DNA of 30,030 nucleotides from Methanolobus sp. UBA118 (GCA_002508635.1 DACO01000123.1:1-30030), one strand, 5' to 3'; numbered from the stretch's first letter, positions 8,901-16,799 are shown. A program made the numbers and translations. Notes: a model not told the origin generated them from the letters alone.

Positions 8901-9260
8901 CTTTGATCTTTCGCTTTCTTTTAGATCCTCGACAATTCCGTCAGCAGTGGTCATAAGGTTATTGACATTTTCTATTATCGAACGTGCAGTTCCTTCAAAA
9001 CCATCTGCACTCGCCCTGGAATCAAGCTGACCGTCATTAACAGATGTGAGAAGCTTATCGAGTTCCTTATTAATGGCAGGTTGTGAATCTGCCTGCTTTT
9101 TCCATTCAGCTGCCTCATTCAAGAATGAATTCAGATATCTTGAAACCTCTGTATCGTTACCCACAGCATCAGGATCAATTCTTGAGTCAAGATCACCTTT
9201 GCTAAAGTCATCAAGTGCACGAATTATTTCCCTGTTCAGTTTATTATTTTTTCCCAGCAT
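5907..9260 (-). CDS. Soluble chemoreceptor (MCP) with a long HAMP array and one Cys-rich PAS domain
   Basis: This 1117-residue receptor has no membrane segment and no signal peptide, so it is cytoplasmic. Two HAMP-like units (residues ~15-105) precede a PAS domain (~118-232) that carries four cysteines, C158-x4-C163-x8-C172-x4-C177. About twelve more HAMP-like units follow, recognisable from repeated G-D/N-L-x-x-R or GDIPxxITxEYKGDF starts and asparagine-rich second helices. The C-terminal signalling domain (~770-1080) contains the invariant hairpin tip DQTNLLALNAAIEAARAG. A flexible tail ends in DSALV. The array probably relays a PAS signal, perhaps a metal or redox state, to CheW/CheA. It has a strong ribosome binding site (AAGGAG), cheW starts 20 bases downstream, and a close paralogue lies immediately upstream. 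Confidence 0.94.
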   Translation of the reverse strand: MLGKNNKLNREIIRALDDFSKGDLDSRIDPDAVGNDTEVSRYLNSFLNEAAEWKKQADSQPAINKELDKLLTSVNDGQLDSRASADGFEGTARSIIENVNNLMTTADGIVEDLKESERSKADFLNNIPAPVLAIDKDFTIKFMNSAGASMLGSTPEGCEGKKCYELFNTPHCNTENCRLARAMKDDKVHTADTTAHLPSGEIPIRYTGKALKDGDGNVIGALEFAFDISYETEVTQEVLKLANATVNGNLSARADADSFSGNNREILMAVNNTLDAIVEPFMAASKYVRRMSEGDIPPSITKEYKGDFGELKDNLNACVDAINALIEDSGKLADAGIEGKVDVRADLSRHDGDFKRIIESLNTTLDAIAKPLHESTDVLLKLAVNDFETGIEEEYTGIFKDNAYAVNEVRNRLLNIQRTFEFMSAGDFSDLEKYSKVGKRSENDKLLPYTIRLMETVKGMADEFIELGHAAEAGNLDYRVDPEKFDGLFNEAVSTVNDAFDALIAPLNVTADYVESISRGEVPEKITDEYKGDFNIIKNNINDCIDGLGGLVESNEVLQLMVDNDHTRAVEGDYQGIYAEVANATNGIRQRILTVMNVNKKIAVGDLSDLEGLKKVGKRSENDELIPCYITMMSNIQALGEEFVKLGNACEAGDLKYRADAQAYDGAYKKAISAVNEAIDALVTPLNEAIRIVDEYSDGRLDARVSFETEGDFKDFANALDNFGENLQAIIADSREVLDAISNNDLTRPVRVKGVGEFQMLTNGVENTRKSLNDVVSTVNTSSRSVASTAEEMSASVEEMTSSSYQIADTVSEISKGAQNQAGKTEEVSRAMVDMTMTVQEVATNSQKAAETAKESNELIHNLGTIARDLLVKMDGIKEASSESSQVIMELDGKSKQIGEIVNLITNIADQTNLLALNAAIEAARAGEHGRGFAVVADEVRKLAEDSGNAAKQIAGLIYQIQEGTSNAVTSMQQGSEEVSTGADALNEAASVIEKVVSAGDLIASMVQDIAAAAQEQSASIEEVTSSVEEVSAISEESAAGTEEASAAVQEQTATMQELSRSAEDLALLAGEMKSVVDKFMLDEMIAGGTTSPGSGPDAPEKKQDEIEMGPKDSALV
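6219..6302. repeat. 84-base perfect match to 9834-9917 within the paralogous receptor gene
   Basis: This stretch of the first receptor gene is identical at all 84 positions, including third codon positions, to 9834-9917 in the second. It ends abruptly: neighbouring codons differ silently. A second 38-base identity pairs 6325-6362 with 9940-9977. This fits duplication followed by local homogenisation. Confidence 0.9.
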
Positions 9261-9352
9261 ATCCAGATCTCCTTAATGTGAGATATTCCCTTTCTAGTTC
9301 AACTTTTGAACATAGCTTAAAACTACTTTATCTCTATAATTATAATTAGATA

Positions 9353-9361
9353 CTTTATATC
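9353..9361 (-). promoter_or_regulatory. Probable TATA box of the chemoreceptor-cheW operon
   Basis: GATATAAAG on the minus strand lies in the very AT-rich 288-base gap between the two receptor genes. It would start transcription near 9330, with a leader of about 70 bases ending in the AAGGAG ribosome binding site. Other TATA-like runs occur nearby, so the assignment is tentative. Confidence 0.35.
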
Positions 9362-9468
9362 TATAAAAAAAATAGTATAAAAATATATCATTTATTTTTT
9401 TTTTATCATTAGAATAAAATTGGCGATTCCAAAAATGAAAGCAAAAACAAAGTCAGAAATATAATCCG

Positions 9469-9542
9469 AAACTGTCAGGATAAAATAACTTGTACAGGAC
9501 CATTCACTATTATTATACAAGATGCCACTATCCTGACAGTTT
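9469..9542 (-). terminator. Long inverted repeat just after the second chemoreceptor gene (likely 3' UTR hairpin/terminator)
   Basis: Perfect 14-base arms, AAACTGTCAGGATA (9469-9482) and TATCCTGACAGTTT (9529-9542), enclose a 46-base loop that itself holds a 6-base pair (CTTGTA 9489-9494 / TACAAG 9516-9521). The structure begins six bases past the stop codon of the upstream gene and is followed on the minus strand by AT-rich DNA. I read it as a terminator or 3' stability element. No flanking target-site duplication supports a mobile element. Confidence 0.5.
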
Positions 9543-9548
9543 ATAGTA

Positions 9549-12500
9549 TTATACAAGCATCTGACTCATTTTATCTTCTTCAAGTGATTTTCCTTTGTCG
9601 ACAATTTTTTCCCTCTTTCCAGATGTATCGATAACAAAAGCATCAATTACATCCTTCATTTCCCTTGCAATGTCCGCAAGCTTATCAGCAGAATTTGCAA
9701 GTTCCTGCATGGATGCTGTCTGTTCCTGAACAGCAGCAGTGGTTTCCTCGGTACTTGCAGCAGTTTCCTCTGAGACGGCTGCAACTTCCTCAACGGAAGA
9801 CGTAACCTCTTCTATGGAAGCAGACTGTTGTTCTGCAGCGGCTGCAATGTCCTGTACCATACTTGCGATCAGATCACCGGCAGAGACAACCTTCTCGATA
9901 ACACTGGCAGCTTCATTAAGCGCTTCAGCACCTGTGGAAACCTCTTCAGATCCCTGCTGCATTGAAGTTACAGCATTTGAAGTACCTTCCTGAATCTCGT
10001 GGATAAGACCCGCAATCTGTTTGGCAGCATTACCTGAATCCTCGGCAAGCTTTCTGACCTCATCGGCAACAACAGCAAATCCTCTTCCATGCTCTCCCGC
10101 ACGGGCAGCTTCGATTGCTGCATTGAGTGCAAGCAGGTTGGTCTGGTCAGCAATATTGGTTATAAGGTTGACGATCTCTCCGATCTGCTTGGACTTGCCG
10201 TCAAGCTCCATTATAACCTGAGATGATTCGGAGGATGCTTCCTTGATGCCATCCATCTTCATAAGCAGGTCCGTGGCTATGGTGCCAAGATTATGAATGA
10301 GTTCGTTGGACTGCATGGCGGTTTCAGCCGCCTTCTGGGAGTTGCTTGCCACTTCCTGCACTGTCTGGGTCATATCATGCATTGTAAGAGAAACTTCTTC
10401 TGTTTTTCTGGACTGATTCTGGGAACCTTTGGATATTGCATCGACCGTCTCGGAGACTTCCATTGCGGACGTGGAGATCTGCGATGATGAAGCAGACATG
10501 TCATCTGCAATGACCACAACATCATCAGAACAGTTCTTCACAAGCGAAGCAATATTATTCATCGATAATCTGGTCTGTTCCACGCCATCAGTAAGTTTCT
10601 TGAAATCACCTGCACCTTCGACATGAACAGGACGTGTCATGTCGTTCTCTGTTATTGCAGCCAGAACCTCTCCCGAGTCCCTGATAATTGATTGCAGGTC
10701 GTCCCCGAAACCGTTAAGTGTCTCTGCAAGTGCCTTGAACTCACCTTTCATCTCAGTAGTTATCCTTGCGTCAAGTCTTCCTTCGGAAAATGCATTGATC
10801 ACATCCGAACTCTCTTCAATCGGAGTGACTATCGCATCAAGGGTCTCATTCACACCCTCGACTATATGCCTGAAATCACCTCCATGTCTTGATGCATCAG
10901 CCCTGACTGCAAGGTCACCGACAATTCCCGCTTCAGCAAGCATACGTGAGTCCTCGACAAGCAGATTAATGGCATCTATGGACTGATTCAGGTTGTTCTT
11001 GATCTCGTTGAAGTCGCCATAATAAGTATCAGTGATGTTATCAGGGATATCACCCTGGGCTATTCTCTCAATGTACTCGGCTGCAACATTAAGAGGACCT
11101 ATGACAGCATCGAACGCTTCGTTGACCGCTACAAGAGCCTCATGGTATTTGCCTTCAAATCTTCCGGCATCAGCTCTGAAATCAAGTTTACCCCGGGAAG
11201 TTGCGTTGCCCATTTCAACGAAAGTATCTACAAGCCCTTGGATATTTTCCATCATATGGATATAGGCAGGTATGAACTCATCATTCTCACACCTCTGCCC
11301 TATATCCCTGTACACATCGAGCATCTTGAGATCACCCTGGGCTATCAGCTTTGTAGTATTAAGTACTACAAGCTGGTGTTCTATCGCTTCATTGACCCCG
11401 TGTGCCATCTCACCGAAAATTCCCTCGTAATCCTCATCCACCTTTACAGTCAGGTCATTTACTGCAAGGTTCTGAAGTACGGTATTACATTCTGTCAGAG
11501 CACCCAGACCATCTATACATTGATTGAGATTGTTCTTGATCTCATTGAAATCACCCTTATACTCATCAGTAATCTTTTGAGGGATCTCACCTTTAGAGAT
11601 TCGGTCCACATATTCCGCAGCAACGATCAGCGGAGATATAAGGGCATCAAGGGTTTTGTTCACACCCATTACGACCTGCTGGCAATTTCCTTCGAATTTG
11701 CATTCATCTGCCCTTGCATCAAGTCTCCCGTTAATTGCCGCATCGGTCAGTTTCACAACCTCTTTGGTCACACCGACCTCATTACTGATGTCAGCAACAT
11801 ATTCCAGCGCACCTACAATATTTCCTTCTTTGTCTTTCAGAGTAGTACCGGTGTAACGTATCGGTAGTTCACCTGAAGGTAAATTAGCAGTTGTATCCGC
11901 AGTACATACTTCACCTGTTTTCATGGCCCTGGCCAGTTGACAATCTTCTGTATTACAGTGAGGAGTATTGAAAAGATCATAACACTTCTTGCCGGTACAG
12001 CCTTCCGGAGTCATACCCACGGCAGCAGCACCAGCCGGATTCATAAAGGATATATTGAAGTTGGTATCGATTGCCATTACAGGCGCTGGAATGCTGTTAA
12101 GCAACTCTACCTTTGACCTGCTATCGTCCAGTGCATTCTTTATCTCTGTCTGGTCCATGAAAATTTCCAGAGAACCGATAACATTGCCTTTACGGTCCTT
12201 TAGAGGGATTCCACTGCAATTTATATGTACATCTGACCCGAGGTCTGCCACCGCTTCCCCGTGCTCCACATTCTGAGTCCTCATGGACCTGGTACACACA
12301 CAACCATCGGTCTGACATACATTGGTCTTATAGTGATCATAACACTTTGTCCCGATCATTATCTCAGGATTCAGACCCGCGGCTTCAGCAGCCTTTTCGT
12401 TTACATAGGATATATTATAGTCCCGGTCTATGATCATGAAGGGTACGGGAACGCTATCGATATGACCTGCAAGAGTGCCTACTATATCATTCATGCCCTG

Positions 12501-13085
12501 CACGAGCTTTGCATATTCGCCCCCGACCTTTCCGGGGTCTGCACGAATGGTGAATTTACCCTCTATTGCAGCCTCCGTGAGCAGCCCGGCCTCTTCAAGA
12601 AGTGTATTGATAGAATCTATACAGAGATTGAGATTATTCTTGATCTCATTGAAATCGCCTTTATACTCATCTGTGATCTTTGGCGGAATGTCACCCTTGG
12701 AGATACGGTCGATGTATTCAGCTGAAACTATCAAGGGACCTATGACAGCATCAAGCAGTTCATTGATACCTTCAAGGATCTTCCTTGAATCACCATGGTA
12801 GTTCTCAGCCTGTGCACGTGCGTCAAGTTTACCCTCCACAGCAGCATCTATCAGATGCATCACCTCATCGGCAAGAGTACTGTTTCCTTCAGGAGAGATA
12901 CTTCCTTTTTTGCCAGCACCATATTTTAGGTGTAAATAATCCTCAAGAAGCGTGTTCACCGATTCAGCCACCTCTCTGTCCAGTGATCCGCTCTTTGGAG
13001 ATATGCGTGCATCCAGATCTCCTGAGTTCACAGCGTCAATTACGCTGATAAGTTCCGTTTTAAATTTGTCGTTCATTCCAAACAT
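9549..13085 (-). CDS. Soluble chemoreceptor (MCP) with a long HAMP array and two Cys-rich PAS domains
   Basis: This 1178-residue paralogue of the next receptor also lacks membrane segments. Four HAMP-like units (to ~200) lead into PAS-1 (~205-315; C248, C257, C262, C264, C290) and PAS-2 (~325-435; C363, C368, C377, C382, C394). Nine further HAMP-like units and the MCP signalling domain (tip at about residue 975, DQTNLLALNAAIEAARAG) follow. PAS-2 repeats the C-x4-C-x8-C-x4-C spacing of the other receptor; PAS-1 lacks the first Cys but adds CVC. Compared with the paralogue it has one extra PAS and a different HAMP order. Its tail is charged and ends in SQMLV. It probably signals through the same CheW. 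It has no strong ribosome binding site, and its leader is about 100 bases. Confidence 0.94.
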   Translation of the reverse strand: MFGMNDKFKTELISVIDAVNSGDLDARISPKSGSLDREVAESVNTLLEDYLHLKYGAGKKGSISPEGNSTLADEVMHLIDAAVEGKLDARAQAENYHGDSRKILEGINELLDAVIGPLIVSAEYIDRISKGDIPPKITDEYKGDFNEIKNNLNLCIDSINTLLEEAGLLTEAAIEGKFTIRADPGKVGGEYAKLVQGMNDIVGTLAGHIDSVPVPFMIIDRDYNISYVNEKAAEAAGLNPEIMIGTKCYDHYKTNVCQTDGCVCTRSMRTQNVEHGEAVADLGSDVHINCSGIPLKDRKGNVIGSLEIFMDQTEIKNALDDSRSKVELLNSIPAPVMAIDTNFNISFMNPAGAAAVGMTPEGCTGKKCYDLFNTPHCNTEDCQLARAMKTGEVCTADTTANLPSGELPIRYTGTTLKDKEGNIVGALEYVADISNEVGVTKEVVKLTDAAINGRLDARADECKFEGNCQQVVMGVNKTLDALISPLIVAAEYVDRISKGEIPQKITDEYKGDFNEIKNNLNQCIDGLGALTECNTVLQNLAVNDLTVKVDEDYEGIFGEMAHGVNEAIEHQLVVLNTTKLIAQGDLKMLDVYRDIGQRCENDEFIPAYIHMMENIQGLVDTFVEMGNATSRGKLDFRADAGRFEGKYHEALVAVNEAFDAVIGPLNVAAEYIERIAQGDIPDNITDTYYGDFNEIKNNLNQSIDAINLLVEDSRMLAEAGIVGDLAVRADASRHGGDFRHIVEGVNETLDAIVTPIEESSDVINAFSEGRLDARITTEMKGEFKALAETLNGFGDDLQSIIRDSGEVLAAITENDMTRPVHVEGAGDFKKLTDGVEQTRLSMNNIASLVKNCSDDVVVIADDMSASSSQISTSAMEVSETVDAISKGSQNQSRKTEEVSLTMHDMTQTVQEVASNSQKAAETAMQSNELIHNLGTIATDLLMKMDGIKEASSESSQVIMELDGKSKQIGEIVNLITNIADQTNLLALNAAIEAARAGEHGRGFAVVADEVRKLAEDSGNAAKQIAGLIHEIQEGTSNAVTSMQQGSEEVSTGAEALNEAASVIEKVVSAGDLIASMVQDIAAAAEQQSASIEEVTSSVEEVAAVSEETAASTEETTAAVQEQTASMQELANSADKLADIAREMKDVIDAFVIDTSGKREKIVDKGKSLEEDKMSQMLV
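9834..9917. repeat. 84-base perfect match to 6219-6302
   Basis: This is the second copy of the identical coding segment shared by the two receptor genes. It encodes the part of the signalling helix just C-terminal of the conserved tip, while the tip-coding DNA itself carries several silent differences between the genes. Confidence 0.9.
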
Positions 13086-13206
13086 ATGTACCCGTCCATC
13101 TATGATTATGAGATTCTGCTAGCTTCCAGTGTAAATGTGAATATGTTGAACTTACATCCATTATATTCGGTAATCACCTTTGATTAGCAAAAGGATATTA
13201 CAAAGA

Positions 13207-13219
13207 TTAATATATAAAT
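13207..13219 (-). promoter_or_regulatory. Probable TATA box of the second chemoreceptor gene; divergent 310-base gap
   Basis: ATTTATATATTAA on the minus strand would start transcription near 13185, leaving a leader of about 100 bases before the ATG at 13085. The gap 13086-13395 is AT-rich and contains the start signals of both divergent genes. It also has an isolated ribosome-binding-like GGAGTGA at 13250-13256 (plus strand) that leads to no convincing gene. I see no RNA gene in it. Confidence 0.4.
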
Positions 13220-13370
13220 ATTTGGATATATTATTAGTATAATATTATAGGAGTGATTGCTTTTTTTAGAAAAGCAGAGGATATTAAATAAAGAAAAAAG
13301 AAGAAAATCCATATGTAATAGCTTATATGAGAAGCAGCCCATAGTGATATATAGAAGTTCGTGCAACCAA

Positions 13371-13380
13371 ATATATAAAT
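13371..13380 (+). promoter_or_regulatory. TATA box of the HTH-PAS regulator (nearly leaderless)
   Basis: ATATATAAAT lies about 20-25 bases before the ATG at 13396. The transcript is therefore predicted to start at or within a few bases of the first codons, giving a leaderless mRNA or use of the ATG at 13408. No ribosome binding site precedes either ATG. Confidence 0.55.
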
Positions 13381-13395
13381 ACTCAAAAATAAAAA

Positions 13396-14802
13396 ATGGC
13401 GACAGCAATGGAAAATCAGGCATCAGAACCGGACAGAATAAAGAACCTGCTCAGATCAAACCCCAGGGGAATGAGCGTTACTGATATTGCCCGGCAACTT
13501 AAGATCAGCAGGAACACAACAGCCAAATATCTGGAGATATTACGCACCAGTGGCCATGTTGATATGGATTCCATCGGCACTGCCAAAGTATATTATCTTT
13601 CCCACAGAATTCCTGTTTCTACATTGCTCAACTTTTCTTCAGAATACATATTAGTAGTAGACAACTATCTTCAGGTGATCCAGGTAAACAGTAAGTTTCT
13701 TGATCTGCTCGGAATGGAGAAAAACGCTGTTGTGGGTCAAAAAGCAGACAATATCCTGAAATTTATAAAGATGGATAGAGAGATCGTCTCAAAGCTACAC
13801 GAAGCCATAATGGGAAAGGAACAGAAAGAGAAGATCCACATCACAAGCGATGACAGAGACTGTTATCTGCATGCCCGGATCATACCTTCTACTTTTGATA
13901 ATGGTGAACAGGGAGCAACCCTCATTCTCGAGGATATTACAGAGGAAACCCATAATCACAATTCCTTACTTGAACATCGGGATAAGCTTGAGGAGCTTGT
14001 CCGAGCAAGAACAAATGAGCTGGAAGAAGCTAACAGGGCTTTGAAGAATGAAATTGCTGAAAAGGAAAAAGCCCAGAAGCTGCTCAAAGAAAGTGAGGAA
14101 CGCTATAAAAGACTCTACATGGAATCACCCCTGGGATATCAGGTCATTTCCATGGATGGAATTCTACTGGATGTGAATTCCGAATGGTTGCATACCATGG
14201 GATACACTTTAGAGGAAGTCATAGGGCAGCCCTTTGAGAATTTCTTGCCCGAGAATAACAAGGAAATGCAAATCAAGCCGATCGACCTCAGGACAGCTGA
14301 TGATACATTCCATTCCTATTGTGAAATGGTCAAAAAGGACGGTTCGACAATTGTAGCAAGCTTTAGTTGCAACCTGGGCCATACTTCCGAAGAGAAAAAG
14401 GAGCAGGTCCAGTGCATAATGAGAGATGTAACTCAGCACAGAAAGTTCGGAGAAAAGATCCGGAAAAGCGAGAAGAGGTTAAAATCGATACTGAACTCCC
14501 TGCAGAATGGCATAATTGTCGTTGATCCGGAAAGTTATGAAATAGTCTATGTCAACAATGCCGCCTGCAAGATTCTTGGTGACTCTGAAAAGAACATCCT
14601 TGGTCAAAAGTGCAGTGACTTCATCTGTTGCTCACCCGGTGAAAAATGCCCTGCTGCATCAGAGGAATCAGGAATACTTACCTCAAGCTGCATACTGGCA
14701 AAGTCCGACGGGAAAACTGTTCCTGTGAAAAGGACTGTAATAGAAACGGAAATTGACGGGAAAAGGCAGTACATAGAAAACCTTATTCTGGATGAGAGCT
14801 AA
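13396..14802 (+). CDS. HTH-PAS-PAS-PAS regulator with a cysteine-rich final PAS domain
   Basis: Residues ~13-70 form a winged helix-turn-helix (SVTDIARQLKISRNTTAKYLEIL) of a type common in methanogen regulators. PAS-1 covers ~77-183, a coiled coil ~190-235 (ELEEANRALKNEIAEKEKAQ), PAS-2 ~236-345 and PAS-3 ~360-468. PAS-3 carries C406, C411, C412, C418 and C432 in the same loop as the cysteines of the chemoreceptor PAS domains. There is no kinase, phosphatase or GGDEF domain, so it is probably a one-component transcription regulator sensing a redox, metal or small-molecule signal (inference). It is divergent from the chemoreceptor gene and may control it. The ATG at 13408 is an alternative start. 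Confidence 0.85.
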   Translation: MATAMENQASEPDRIKNLLRSNPRGMSVTDIARQLKISRNTTAKYLEILRTSGHVDMDSIGTAKVYYLSHRIPVSTLLNFSSEYILVVDNYLQVIQVNSKFLDLLGMEKNAVVGQKADNILKFIKMDREIVSKLHEAIMGKEQKEKIHITSDDRDCYLHARIIPSTFDNGEQGATLILEDITEETHNHNSLLEHRDKLEELVRARTNELEEANRALKNEIAEKEKAQKLLKESEERYKRLYMESPLGYQVISMDGILLDVNSEWLHTMGYTLEEVIGQPFENFLPENNKEMQIKPIDLRTADDTFHSYCEMVKKDGSTIVASFSCNLGHTSEEKKEQVQCIMRDVTQHRKFGEKIRKSEKRLKSILNSLQNGIIVVDPESYEIVYVNNAACKILGDSEKNILGQKCSDFICCSPGEKCPAASEESGILTSSCILAKSDGKTVPVKRTVIETEIDGKRQYIENLILDES

Positions 14803-14904
14803 CATGACCTTGCTTCAATAACGACCAATAGCAACATGGTCTAAAAAGGCAACACATATCCTAATTTTTTATGCAGACTGGCTGCGAAAGTGCTGTTTTT
14901 GAAA

Positions 14905-14914
14905 GATATATAAG
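14905..14914 (+). promoter_or_regulatory. Candidate TATA box upstream of pycB
   Basis: GATATATAAG is a good archaeal TATA element and would start a transcript near 14937 with a ~130-base leader. A second TATA-like stretch, ATAAAAAT at 14990-14997, lies closer to the gene and is followed ten bases later by the motif shared with bpl. Either or both may be used. Confidence 0.45.
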
Positions 14915-15006
14915 TGCTTACCAGAAACTACATAAAAGAACATGATATATAGGGTAGAAATTCATCTGAGACCTGTTGCCAGATGACCGATAAAAATTAT
15001 CCATAG

Positions 15007-15017
15007 TAATTATTCAC
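15007..15017 (+). promoter_or_regulatory. Candidate BirA operator half-site upstream of pycB
   Basis: TAATTATTCAC recurs exactly at 18313-18323 before bpl. In both places it begins ten bases after a TATA-like element. The left arm seen before bpl is only weakly matched here (5 of 9 bases at 14983-14991). The encoded biotin ligase has an N-terminal HTH, so control by it is plausible but inferred. Confidence 0.4.
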
Positions 15018-15064
15018 AGTAGTTGATATAATACTGATACAAGAATTATTCCCGGAGGAGTCCT

Positions 15065-16789
15065 ATGAAAGTAAAAATAACTGAAACCATTCTTCGAGAT
15101 GCGCATCAGTCCCTTATTGCGACCAGAATGCGCACCCGTAACATGTTGCCAGTGGTTGACAAACTGGACGAGATAGGATATTTTTCACTTGAGATGTGGG
15201 GTGGCGCTACATTTGACAGTTCCATAAGATACCTTAACGAAGATCCGTGGGAAAGGCTGAGGGAACTGAAAAAGCACATGAAGAACACACCGGCCCAGAT
15301 GCTCCTGCGCGGGCAGAACCTGGTAGGTTACAGACATTATTCCGATGATGTTGTGGAAAAGTTTGTCAAGAAGGCTTACGAGAACGGTATTGACATATTC
15401 AGGGTCTTCGATGCGGTAAACGATATCCGCAATATGGAAAAGGCAATCACCGTAGCCAAAAAGGAAGGCGCACATGTCCAGGGAACTATCTGTTACACCA
15501 TAAGTCCAGTACATACAATTGAGAAGTATGTAGAGCTTGGAAAGGGACTTGCAGAACTTGAATGTGATTCCCTGTGCATCAAGGATATGGCAGGACTTAT
15601 CTCACCACAGCAGGCATATGACCTTGTAAAAGCCCTTAAAAGCGAGGTCAATCTCCCAGTGGACCTGCACTGCCATTGTACATCCGGAATGGCACCCATG
15701 AGCTACACTGCCGCATGCAGGGCAGGGGTTGACGTGCTTGATACCGCACTTTCACCATTCGCATGGGGTACTTCCCAGCCACCTACAGAGTCCATTGTTG
15801 CGGCACTGGCAGAAACAAAGCGTGCCACCGGCCTTGATCTCGAACTCATAGCAGAGGTTGCGGAATACTTCAAGGAACTCAAGGAGGAATACAGGTGTGT
15901 CCTCAATCCGATATCCGAGCAGATCGACACCAATGTGCTGCTTTACCAGATACCCGGAGGTATGCTTTCAAACCTTGTGTCCCAGCTTAAGGAACAGAAT
16001 GCTCTTGATAAGTACAACGACGTACTTGCAGAGATGCCAAAGGTCAGGGCAGAACTCGGCTACCCTCCGCTTGTTACACCAACAAGCCAGATAGTTGGAA
16101 CCCAGGCGGTGCTGAACGTCCTCATGGGAGAGCGCTACAAGGTCATTCCCAAGGAAGTAAAGGACTACGTACGCGGCCTCTACGGCAGACCACCCCAGAA
16201 GATCGATGATGCAATGGTCGGAAAGATCATAGGAGACGAAGATCCTATCACATGCAGGCCTGCAGACCTTCTGGAGCCCGAATACGAGAAGATGAAAAAG
16301 CAAGCAGAGGAAATGGGCCTCGTGAAAAAGGAAGAGGACATACTGACATACATCCTGTATCCTGCTATCGCTCCGGCATTCCTCAAGGGAGAAGTAGAAG
16401 AAGAGGAGCTCGTGCCTGTCAGCACAGAGCATAATCCGTGTGCATCAGCCAGCCCTGCTATAGTACCCACCGCTTTCAAGGTAGAAGTTGACGGAGAAAT
16501 GTACAATGTCAAGGTCAACCCTGTGGGAGGCGTAGAAGTTGAGGAGACAAAGGAAGATATCACGCCTGAGTCTGTGGCCGGAGCAGTTACCAGCCACATG
16601 CAGGGCATGGTACTGTCCCTCAAAGTAGACGTAGGACAGCAGATCAACGAAGGTGACACTGTCTGTGTGATAGAAGCCATGAAGATGGAGAACGCCATCC
16701 ATGCACCACACGGAGGAACTGTAAAAGAGATATTTATCGCTGAAGGTGATGCCGTAACCTCCGGTTGTGTGCTTATGAGTATCGATTGA
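15065..16789 (+). CDS. pycB: Pyruvate carboxylase subunit B (carboxyltransferase plus biotin carrier)
   Basis: This 574-residue protein begins with the carboxyltransferase signature ETILRDAHQSLIATRMRT. Metal ligands are expected at D12, H202 and H204 (DLHCHC) and the carboxylated lysine at K173 (CIKDMAGL). The conserved PYC/oxaloacetate-decarboxylase-alpha region follows, and the last ~75 residues are a biotinyl domain with EAMKMEN, biotin on K540. With PycA it carboxylates pyruvate to oxaloacetate, feeding the partial TCA route to biosynthesis in methanogens. The same family includes the Na+-pump decarboxylase alpha subunit, but the adjacent biotin carboxylase and the absence of membrane beta/gamma subunits favour pyruvate carboxylase. 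It has a perfect GGAGG ribosome binding site, and pycA starts ten bases downstream. Confidence 0.96.
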   Translation: MKVKITETILRDAHQSLIATRMRTRNMLPVVDKLDEIGYFSLEMWGGATFDSSIRYLNEDPWERLRELKKHMKNTPAQMLLRGQNLVGYRHYSDDVVEKFVKKAYENGIDIFRVFDAVNDIRNMEKAITVAKKEGAHVQGTICYTISPVHTIEKYVELGKGLAELECDSLCIKDMAGLISPQQAYDLVKALKSEVNLPVDLHCHCTSGMAPMSYTAACRAGVDVLDTALSPFAWGTSQPPTESIVAALAETKRATGLDLELIAEVAEYFKELKEEYRCVLNPISEQIDTNVLLYQIPGGMLSNLVSQLKEQNALDKYNDVLAEMPKVRAELGYPPLVTPTSQIVGTQAVLNVLMGERYKVIPKEVKDYVRGLYGRPPQKIDDAMVGKIIGDEDPITCRPADLLEPEYEKMKKQAEEMGLVKKEEDILTYILYPAIAPAFLKGEVEEEELVPVSTEHNPCASASPAIVPTAFKVEVDGEMYNVKVNPVGGVEVEETKEDITPESVAGAVTSHMQGMVLSLKVDVGQQINEGDTVCVIEAMKMENAIHAPHGGTVKEIFIAEGDAVTSGCVLMSID

Positions 16790-16799
16790 GGGAGTAAGT

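Noticed and set aside
9469..9542. Small non-autonomous transposon (MITE) with 14-base terminal repeats
   Set aside because: There is no flanking target-site duplication and it sits exactly after a stop codon, so a 3' hairpin is the simpler reading; other genomic copies would be needed to reopen the question.
11142..11867. 241-codon open frame antisense to the second receptor gene
   Set aside because: It is opposite a clearly conserved coding frame with HAMP and PAS repeats, and its composition is what the complement of that frame produces.
13060..13163. 33-codon upstream frame overlapping the start of the second receptor gene on the minus strand
   Set aside because: Its ribosome binding site is too far from its ATG and nothing shows that it is translated.
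13257..13484. 75-codon frame starting with TTG just after a GGAGTGA sequence
   Set aside because: The ribosome-binding-like sequence touches the start codon with no spacer, the product is low-complexity Lys/Arg, and the frame runs into the HTH regulator gene in another frame.
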